Below, in pieces: positions 57,784 to 64,000 of a stretch of DNA of 64,000 bases (position 1 is the first letter of the stretch; every line of letters begins with the position of its first letter). The DNA is from Chryseobacterium carnipullorum. GTDB lineage: Bacteria > Bacteroidota > Bacteroidia > Flavobacteriales > Weeksellaceae. The notes below the pieces were generated by a model. It was not told where the DNA came from. It saw nothing but the letters and a program-made list of their open reading frames with translations, and searched no databases. The stretch is from the NCBI RefSeq assembly GCF_900142785.1, contig NZ_FRCD01000015.1, positions 62,001 to 126,000 on the forward strand, written 5' to 3'. Position numbers and translations under genes: made by a program.

Positions 57784-60639
57784 TTATTTAACGACTGTTG
57801 CTCCTACCACTGCAGGTTTTGCATCAGCTTTTTTAGTATTTTCCCATCCGTCTTCCGGCATCAAGGTCGCTGTGATTTTACCTTTGGCAAGGTATTTTTT
57901 AGCCACATCCTGAAGGTCTTTCACGGTAAGCGCTTTTACTTTTTCCTGATAGTTCAGGATGTCATATTTATCGCTGCCATCCAACTGATTTTTAGCAAGA
58001 GCACTCATCCAGAACATATTGTCCTTAAGTTCTGTTTTGTTGTCATTGTACTCCCCTTCTTTGTATTTGTCAAGATCTTTTTGCTCAGGACCTTTATCAA
58101 TAAGTTTCTGAAGCTCAGCCACTGCACTTTTTGTAAGTTTCTCTGCATTTTCAGGTCCACATGGGAAACTGATGCTGAAATTGTATGTACTGTAAGGAAT
58201 CTTGTTCATACTTCCTCTGGCTCCACCGCCATAAATTCCGCTTTCATCTTCTCTAAGTTTTTCAATTACTTTGATGGTAGCCACTTCTCCAAGAGCTGAA
58301 AGAGCTAAAGCTTCTTTTTCATTATAAGGGGTTTCTCCGCTGTAAGAGATGGTGACCATACTCTTAGGGTCTTTTCCTTTTTTATAGACTTTTGAATAAT
58401 CTCCGGTCATCTGTCTGTATCCGGTATCTTTAAATGTTGTTGTTTTTCCTGATGTCGGAAGTCCACCGATATACTGAAGTACCTGTTCTTTTAATTTTGC
58501 TTCATCAATATTTCCTACAAAATAGAACTGGAAGTTTCCGGCATTGGCAAATTTCTCTTTATAGATATCGTACGCTTTTTTATAATCTGTATTCGCCCAG
58601 TCTTTTTCCATCGGGAATAATCCAATGAATCTCGGGTTCTTCTGATTCATAAATTTCGCATGCTCATTGGAGAAATAAGCCTGAGGATTAGACAACAGGT
58701 TATCCAGCATGGCAGACTGCTTTTCTTTGTAGGCATTGAATGCTGCAGGGTTGTAATTTAAACCTGTAAAATAAGCATACGTAAGCTCCATAGCCGTCCC
58801 TAAATCTTTCTGGGAAGTTCTTCCTGAAATCCCTTCAAAATATGGTCCAATCATAGGATTGACACTCACCTGCTTTCCGGCAAGATAGTTGGTAAGATCT
58901 GCTTTTGAGAATCCGCCCACTCCTGCTTCAGATAATGCTCCAAAAGCAAACTGAGTTTTGATAAAGTCTGCATCGGAGATCAGGGAGTTTCCTCCTAAAC
59001 TTCTTGCAGAAAATACGATTTCGTCATCTTTGAAATCTGTCTTTTTGAAAGTCACTTTAGCTCCGTTGCTTAGCGTCCAGGTTGTTGTTCCCAGTTTAGC
59101 ATCAGTTTCAGTCTTGGTAATCTTCCCTTCTGATTTGAAAGGTTTTATTAAATTTTTGATGGCTGCTTTTTCTTCGTACGGCTTAAGGTCTGCCATTTTT
59201 ACAGCTTCGAATGTATTAAGAACCATGGCTTCTGTAGGCATGGTAACGTTGTCTTTCTTTGGCCCGGTCATCACAATCACTCTGCTGTCATCTTTCACCA
59301 ATTTCTTGATCACGTCGTTGGTCTGTGCGAGAGTAACTTTAGGAAGGAATGATTTTGTATCTTCATATTCCCATGCAATTCCCGGCATCGGTTCCTGCTC
59401 CAGAAAGTTTCTTACATATTCGTCTACCAGCATATCACTTTCTGTCTTGTCCCTGTTGTTGTAAGACCTTTCAAGGTTGGACAGCGTCTGTGCTTTCGCT
59501 CTGTCCAGCTCAGACTGGGTAAATCCAAATCTTTTTGCTCTTTCTACTTCTTCCAAAAGAACTTTCAAAGCGTTCAGCTGATTTCCTTCCTTTACCACAG
59601 CAAATCCCTGGAAAGCTTCCTTACTTCTTGCATACGTTCCTCCATGATATACAGATCCGAAGGTAAAAGGTGGATTGTTTGAGTTAATCAGTTCTTTTAA
59701 TCTGTTATTCAGCATTGCGGTAGAAAGACCTTCTATAATACTCTGGTTGTACTGTTCAACAGTAACATCAGGCTTGTAAGCTTCCGCATCTTTCATAATA
59801 AACTGAACCATTGAACTTGTAGCATCAGGATCTGTCTCTATTGCTACTAATGTTTCTTTATGGTTGGGAAGATCAAAGACTTTTCTTTCTTTTGGTTTAG
59901 AAGGATTTTTATATTTGCTGAAGTTGTCTTTGATTTTCTTTTCAACTTCGTCTACATTGATATCTCCTACCACTATGATCGCCATGAGGTCCGGTCTGTA
60001 CCAGTCCTGGTGGAATTTTCTGATGACATCCGGCTTAAAATTTTCCAGCACCTCTTTTTTACCGATCGGAAGTCTGTCTGCATATTGAGATTGATACAAT
60101 AGTTTAGGAAGATATTTATCGGCCATTCTTTTGTCAGCGCCAAGACCCAGTCTCAGTTCTTCCAGAACTACCCCTCTTTCTTTGTTGATCTGTTCATCGG
60201 AAAGTGTAGCATTAAATGCCCAGTCTTCCATTACTTTCAGACCTGCATCCAGGTTTCCTGGTTTATCCAGCGGAACGGGAAGCATGTATACCGTTTCGTC
60301 AAAACTTGTGTAAGCATTCAGGTGCTGTCCGAATTTTACTCCGATAGACTGTAGAAAATCTACCAGTTTGTTGTCCGGAAAATTCTTGGTTCCATTGAAG
60401 TTCATGTGCTCCATAAAGTGCGCCAAACCTCTCTGATTTTCATCTTCAAGAATAGATCCTGCATTGATGGCCAGACGGAAATCTACTTTCTTTTCAGGTA
60501 ATGTGTTTTTTTTGATATAGTACTTCATTCCGTTGGGAAGAGTACCGATTTTCACAGAAGCATCCACGGGGATATTCTGTCCGAAAACATTTGAAGACAT
60601 CAGGAAGATGACCGCAAATGATGATAAAACTTTCTTCAT
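57784..60639 (-). CDS. M16-family zinc peptidase (pitrilysin/insulinase type), exported
   Basis: A 951-residue periplasmic protein: signal peptide MKKVLSSFAVIFLMSSNVFGQ, an active N-terminal M16 domain with the inverted zinc motif H-F-M-E-H (about residues 71-75, followed downstream by the third ligand Glu in 'EELRLGLGAD'), and a second, inactive M16 domain pair in the C-terminal half. The length is typical for two-domain bacterial M16 proteins that degrade exported peptides. It lies in a single-gene unit; the gene at 60792-61478 lies upstream on the same strand with its own terminator. Confidence 0.93.
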   Translation of the reverse strand: MKKVLSSFAVIFLMSSNVFGQNIPVDASVKIGTLPNGMKYYIKKNTLPEKKVDFRLAINAGSILEDENQRGLAHFMEHMNFNGTKNFPDNKLVDFLQSIGVKFGQHLNAYTSFDETVYMLPVPLDKPGNLDAGLKVMEDWAFNATLSDEQINKERGVVLEELRLGLGADKRMADKYLPKLLYQSQYADRLPIGKKEVLENFKPDVIRKFHQDWYRPDLMAIIVVGDINVDEVEKKIKDNFSKYKNPSKPKERKVFDLPNHKETLVAIETDPDATSSMVQFIMKDAEAYKPDVTVEQYNQSIIEGLSTAMLNNRLKELINSNNPPFTFGSVYHGGTYARSKEAFQGFAVVKEGNQLNALKVLLEEVERAKRFGFTQSELDRAKAQTLSNLERSYNNRDKTESDMLVDEYVRNFLEQEPMPGIAWEYEDTKSFLPKVTLAQTNDVIKKLVKDDSRVIVMTGPKKDNVTMPTEAMVLNTFEAVKMADLKPYEEKAAIKNLIKPFKSEGKITKTETDAKLGTTTWTLSNGAKVTFKKTDFKDDEIVFSARSLGGNSLISDADFIKTQFAFGALSEAGVGGFSKADLTNYLAGKQVSVNPMIGPYFEGISGRTSQKDLGTAMELTYAYFTGLNYNPAAFNAYKEKQSAMLDNLLSNPQAYFSNEHAKFMNQKNPRFIGLFPMEKDWANTDYKKAYDIYKEKFANAGNFQFYFVGNIDEAKLKEQVLQYIGGLPTSGKTTTFKDTGYRQMTGDYSKVYKKGKDPKSMVTISYSGETPYNEKEALALSALGEVATIKVIEKLREDESGIYGGGARGSMNKIPYSTYNFSISFPCGPENAEKLTKSAVAELQKLIDKGPEQKDLDKYKEGEYNDNKTELKDNMFWMSALAKNQLDGSDKYDILNYQEKVKALTVKDLQDVAKKYLAKGKITATLMPEDGWENTKKADAKPAVVGATVVK

Positions 60640-60746
60640 GTAATTTGAATTTATTTTCGTGCTAAAAATATCAATTATTCACCAGCTGAAGAAGTGTTAA
60701 AATTCATATCATAGTTAAATTTGAGTTAAAATTAAAAAGGCAACAA

Positions 60747-60771
60747 AAAAGCCGGAAAATATCCGGCTTTT
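60747..60771 (-). terminator. Terminator of the LolA-like gene
   Basis: A perfect 10-bp stem AAAAGCCGGA/TCCGGCTTTT with a 5-base loop gives a minus-strand T6 tract, 20 bases after the stop at 60792. Confidence 0.85.
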
Positions 60772-60791
60772 GTACTGCAAAATGACAGTTT

Positions 60792-61478
60792 TTATTTAAA
60801 ATCAGCATCTGAAACGCCCGTGTTTAAAACAACTTTTGTAGTTTTTATCGTCACTTTCTGCCCTTTTCCTTCAATATCAACTTCGGAAGGGAATTTCAAA
60901 CCTTCTACAGTCAGATAATCTTTCACAATCACATTCCCCTCTCCTACCGTAGATTTGTATAAAAGGCCGGTTGAGGCATCAAAGTAAAATTTTCCTTTTT
61001 CTGAAGATAATACATTATAATCTTTTCCATCCACTTTTTCTACGGTAACCGATTGAAAGCCTGCAGGATCAAAGGCCAATGCTTCTACAGTTTTTCCTTT
61101 TTTCAGTTCAGCGATATTATCGGCAGGAAAATCAGTTTTCTGGCCTGCTCTTTCTATGTATCCTTTTTCACCGTCAAAAAACTGGGTTACCTTTTGTCCC
61201 ATTGCGGTTTGTACAGATTTGAATTTATTGCCCTGTTTCATGGTGCTCATGGTAATATCCATCCCCTGAACACTAAGAGTATTGTCTACTACCGTAGATT
61301 TTACGGCTTCTAATTTGGCCTTTCCTCCTAAAGCTTTGAAGTAATTATCAATGACTTCTTTGGGTGCAAGTTTAGATTTCACGACTTCCGTCTTTGCGGG
61401 AGCTGCGGTGGTCTGCTGAGCTGCTGCCGGTACTGAAAACAATACGGCACAGAAAAACGGAATGATGATCTTTTTCAT
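60792..61478 (-). CDS. Exported LolA-like/outer-membrane-lipoprotein-sorting-type protein
   Basis: A 228-residue protein with a signal peptide (about residues 1-21) followed by an alanine-rich linker, 'EVIDNYFKALGGKAKLEAVKST' (core NYFKALGGKAKLEAVKS, about 41-57) and a LolA/LolB-like open beta-barrel. Similar short domains occur in many Bacteroidota processing peptidases and lipoprotein carriers. A peptidase gene follows downstream but has a separate terminator between. Specific function unknown. Confidence 0.72.
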   Translation of the reverse strand: MKKIIIPFFCAVLFSVPAAAQQTTAAPAKTEVVKSKLAPKEVIDNYFKALGGKAKLEAVKSTVVDNTLSVQGMDITMSTMKQGNKFKSVQTAMGQKVTQFFDGEKGYIERAGQKTDFPADNIAELKKGKTVEALAFDPAGFQSVTVEKVDGKDYNVLSSEKGKFYFDASTGLLYKSTVGEGNVIVKDYLTVEGLKFPSEVDIEGKGQKVTIKTTKVVLNTGVSDADFK

Positions 61479-61673
61479 ATCTATAATAAATTTAAGGATG
61501 TAAATATATGAATAATGACTCCAATAAATTTAACAAAGTATTTTTACAGGGAATACCGGATCATTCCTGTCCGGATCCATTAAGATTTTTTAAGAAAACA
61601 AAAATTAATCAAAGAGAATGAGGCAGATAGAAACTGCTTCAAGATCGATAATGGGCACTAGGCAAAAATAAAA

Positions 61674-61699
61674 AAAACCTCCGATTGCTCGGAGGTTTT
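61674..61699 (-). terminator. Terminator of the trigger factor gene
   Basis: A perfect 11-bp stem AAAACCTCCGA/TCGGAGGTTTT with a TTGC loop and minus-strand T tract, 22 bases after the stop at 61722. Confidence 0.9.
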
Positions 61700-61721
61700 C
61701 AAATATTTATATCGAAATAAA

Positions 61722-63056
61722 TTATTTCTTAAGTTCTTCTAAAAACTCGTCGTGAGAGATTTTAGTTTCTTTTTTCCCTCCTTTTTCAAGGATTACATCT
61801 TTCAGTTTAGCCATCGCTACTTCAGAAGAAATTTGTCTTACCTGCTCCTGGTCTTTCAACATTTCAACAGCGTATTTCTGGATTTCTTCATCCCCTAAGT
61901 GGTGGATTCCGTAGATTGCCAACTGGTTTTTCACCAACTGCTCAGCCTGTGCCAATACATCAGCATAGTCTAACTTGATTTCGTTATCAGTCATTAATTT
62001 ACCTTCAATGATCTGGTATCTTAGCTGACTTTTCTCTGCTTCAAGAATTTCTTTAGCCTGCTCTTCAGACTGAATATTCTGGTTAGAGAATAACAACCAT
62101 TTTACCAAGAAAGCTTCAGGAAGTTTCACTTCTTCTTTTTCAGTAACCTGCTCCAATACTTTATTCACATAGTGAACGTCAGCATTTTGCTGGAAATACT
62201 CATCCAATTCAGATTTTACTTTTTCTTTAAGCTCTTCTTCAGAGGTAATAGTCCCTTCTCCGTATACTTTGTCGAATAACTCCTGGTTCAGTTCAGCTAA
62301 GTTCAATGCATAGAAATCTTTTACTTTAACTTCTACTTCAGCATGGTGTAGATGCTCAACTTCTTCTTTAGTGAATCCTAATTCTTTAGCCAGTTCTTCG
62401 TCACCTGCAAGAGTTTCTTTAGATACTTTTACAGAACCGTCCATTTTCAAAGCTTTTACCAATTTGAAAGCTTCTTTGTTTTCAGCAGTAATGGTAACGT
62501 TCTTTGGCTGGTGGTGGTGCTCTCCTTCAGCATCTTCTTCTACAACCTGAGAAATTTCTAAAGCTACATAAGAATCTTTACCGATTTTATCCTGAGGAAC
62601 CTGCTCCGCAAAACGCTTCTGCATGTTCTCAATGCTCTTTGTGATTTCCTTGTCAGAAGCCTCTACTTTATAGTGAGGAGCTTCATATTTAGCTAAATCT
62701 ATAGTGAATTCAGGCTCATATCCTACTTCGAAACCAACTTCAATTTGATCAGCGTTGTAGTCCAACTGGTTTACTGGCTGAGGAACAGGCTGTCCAACTA
62801 ATCTTAACTTGTTGTCGTTAACATAATTGTTCAATGCGTCAGAAACCTGTTTGTTGATTTCTTCGAATGCAATACCTGCTTCATATTGTTTTTTAACCAT
62901 ACTCAAAGGCACTTTCCCTTTTCTGAAACCAGGAACTTGCGCATTTTTAGCATAATTAATCAACTGCTTGTCTACTTTTTCTTTGTAGTCAGATTTTTCC
63001 AATGTCACTGTAAGTAATGCACTTACGTCATCATGGTTTTGTGCGGTAACCTTCAT
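61722..63056 (-). CDS. tig: Trigger factor (ribosome-associated chaperone, peptidyl-prolyl isomerase type)
   Basis: A 444-residue chaperone that binds at the ribosomal exit tunnel. The N-terminal ribosome-binding domain has G-F-R-K-G-K (about residues 43-48, the trigger factor signature is GFRxGK) and the following VPLSMVKKQY. The middle part (about 150-250) is in the place of the FKBP domain but is histidine- and acid-rich ('EDAEGEHHHQPKN') and lacks clear FKBP catalytic strands, as in other Bacteroidota. The C-terminal arm is helical. The -7 box TATTTTTG is at 63086-63079 (minus strand), with a leader of about 20 bases. Confidence 0.93.
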   Translation of the reverse strand: MKVTAQNHDDVSALLTVTLEKSDYKEKVDKQLINYAKNAQVPGFRKGKVPLSMVKKQYEAGIAFEEINKQVSDALNNYVNDNKLRLVGQPVPQPVNQLDYNADQIEVGFEVGYEPEFTIDLAKYEAPHYKVEASDKEITKSIENMQKRFAEQVPQDKIGKDSYVALEISQVVEEDAEGEHHHQPKNVTITAENKEAFKLVKALKMDGSVKVSKETLAGDEELAKELGFTKEEVEHLHHAEVEVKVKDFYALNLAELNQELFDKVYGEGTITSEEELKEKVKSELDEYFQQNADVHYVNKVLEQVTEKEEVKLPEAFLVKWLLFSNQNIQSEEQAKEILEAEKSQLRYQIIEGKLMTDNEIKLDYADVLAQAEQLVKNQLAIYGIHHLGDEEIQKYAVEMLKDQEQVRQISSEVAMAKLKDVILEKGGKKETKISHDEFLEELKK

Positions 63057-63151
63057 TATTGATTAAAATTTTAGGTTGCAAAAATATGAAAATTTTATGA
63101 GAATAACCTACTTCTAATCAATTCTTAGTCCTCAAATGTTGATAAATAAAA

Positions 63152-63174
63152 AACCGCTGAAAATATCAGCGGTT
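63152..63174 (-). terminator. Terminator after the lipoprotein gene
   Basis: A perfect 9-bp stem AACCGCTGA/TCAGCGGTT with a 5-base loop; a short T run on the minus strand. It lies 21 bases after the stop at 63195. Confidence 0.8.
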
Positions 63175-63194
63175 CTATCCTTAGGTAAGTATTT

Positions 63195-63767
63195 CTAATT
63201 ACTTAGATTATAAGTAGCTTCTGCGTCAGTTTCTCCTCCTACTACACTTCCCCAGGCCGTTCCAACCTTTACTTCATTTACACTCTGAGGCTCATGAATA
63301 AGGGTTAATTTCAGGAACGGAGAAGTTCCGTCCACCGCTTTTACAACATCCCATTTTGTTTTCAACCCCACTCTTTTTCCATCTTTTCTAAGATCATTTC
63401 CGTCCAGTCTGGTAACGGCAATGTTGGATTTCGGAAAGTCGAAAATAAGGAAATGCTCATCTTTAGCCTCAATGATTTCGTTGGTAGCGTCCTCATTTCC
63501 GTTTCTGAATTTTGCTTCCACAGTATAGGATTTCCCGTCTTTCAGAGGAATTGTAGGAATACCTCCTGCTCCGATACTGTAATTATATTCGATCGCTGTA
63601 GATCCCGGCGTGTCTTCTTTCACCAACAAAATAATATTGGTAAGTTCTTCCTGAGGAAGATCATCTTCTGCTACAGAACCGTCTCTCTGACAAGAAATAA
63701 CAGTGATTGTAATGAATAAAACAGCTAGTAATCTGATAATATTTTTAGTATTGAATAGTTTGTTCAT
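63195..63767 (-). CDS. Lipoprotein encoded after a TonB-dependent receptor
   Basis: A 190-residue lipoprotein: signal peptide with lipobox V-I-S-C (Cys about residue 26), followed by one beta-sandwich domain ('YTVEAKFRNGNEDATNEIIEAKDEHFLIFDF', core VEAKFRNGNEDAT, and a terminal 'GGETDAEATYNL'). It lies 50 bases downstream of a TonB-dependent receptor on the same strand. Lipoproteins in this position often serve as surface-exposed capture partners of the receptor, for example in haem or metal uptake. No ligand can be named. Confidence 0.75.
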   Translation of the reverse strand: MNKLFNTKNIIRLLAVLFITITVISCQRDGSVAEDDLPQEELTNIILLVKEDTPGSTAIEYNYSIGAGGIPTIPLKDGKSYTVEAKFRNGNEDATNEIIEAKDEHFLIFDFPKSNIAVTRLDGNDLRKDGKRVGLKTKWDVVKAVDGTSPFLKLTLIHEPQSVNEVKVGTAWGSVVGGETDAEATYNLSN

Positions 63768-63817
63768 TTTTAGAATTTTAAGTTTGTAAAATTGTAATGT
63801 AATATTTTTCTGAATCC

Positions 63818-64000
63818 TTAGAATTTGTATCTAAAGTTTAAAATAAAGTTTCTTCCTGCCTCATCCGCAAAGAACCTCAAACGGTTCAGGTAATCTCTGT
63901 AAGAAGTATTGAAGAGATTGTTGACGATAAGCCCTGCAGAAAGATTTTTGCTGATATTGATTCCTGTTTGCACGTTCCAAAGAGAATAGCTGTTGGGTGG
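63818..64000 (-). CDS. TonB-dependent receptor, C-terminal end (truncated by the window edge)
   Basis: Only the last 60 codons are inside the window. The peptide has barrel-strand patterns and a terminal 'GRNFILNFRYKF' with a closing aromatic, which is the C-terminal signature of TonB-dependent outer-membrane receptors; 'NLFNTSYRDYLNR' is a conserved near-C-terminal motif of this family. The upstream part lies beyond base 64000, so the ligand cannot be judged. Confidence 0.85.
   Translation of the reverse strand, partial: PPNSYSLWNVQTGINISKNLSAGLIVNNLFNTSYRDYLNRLRFFADEAGRNFILNFRYKF

Overview
The window is about 64 kb of AT-rich chromosome from a member of the Bacteroidota, most likely a Chryseobacterium-like flavobacterium (Weeksellaceae). 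The reasons are the TAnnTTTG/TTG promoter pairs in front of many genes, the near absence of Shine-Dalgarno sequences, a SusC-type receptor end paired with a lipoprotein, flavobacterial families of unknown function (DUF6341- and DUF6427-like proteins, DUF3109, OstA-like), and a YqgE/AlgH, HU and PdxH neighbourhood. No insertion sequence, prophage, CRISPR array or rRNA operon was seen. Family names are from recognition of the protein sequence, not from a database search.

Layout. 0-9.7 kb: DoxX-like protein, GreA-like factor, SRPBCC protein, M3 peptidase, CPBP protease, a phosphotransferase, a TPR protein and a lactonase. 9.8-11.3 kb: a 436-residue protein of no recognised family, followed after 15 bases by two tandem tRNA-like genes that both carry an 8-base anticodon loop; this is the most unusual locus in the window. 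11.3-25.9 kb: accessory genes, namely a methyltransferase, a serine hydrolase, a TlpA-like protein, a TetR/MFS efflux pair, an outer-membrane beta-barrel receptor, a second TetR switch with a 26-bp palindromic operator, an AraC regulator and a quinone-reductase-like flavoprotein. 26.2-27.6 kb: tyrS preceded by a 30-codon leader peptide with tandem Tyr codons and three alternative hairpins, a textbook arrangement for ribosome-mediated attenuation. 27.6-30 kb: a small operon around a DEDDh exonuclease. 30-36 kb: a six-gene minus-strand operon of the Ter/TerY-phosphorylation type (two TerD proteins, two vWA proteins, PP2C phosphatase, kinase).

36-64 kb is mostly core: panD, HU, pdxH, algH, an amidase, two PLP aminotransferases, OstA-like protein with Fur, kup, the pyruvate dehydrogenase E1 beta subunit, an ECF sigma factor with a probable membrane anti-sigma partner, an LTA-synthase-like enzyme, pssA, a DnaQ-type exonuclease, a FAH hydrolase, UspA, an M16 peptidase, trigger factor, and a lipoprotein next to a TonB-dependent receptor cut by the window edge. 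Transcription units are well delimited: most convergent or 3' gaps hold a clear GC-stem/T-tract hairpin.

Regulatory reading. Several genes (the tetR-like gene at 23186, algH, pssA, panD, and more loosely the 436-residue protein and the tyrS leader peptide) have the TAnnTTTG box only 3-8 bases in front of the start codon, which predicts leaderless or nearly leaderless mRNAs. All functions are inferred from sequence alone.
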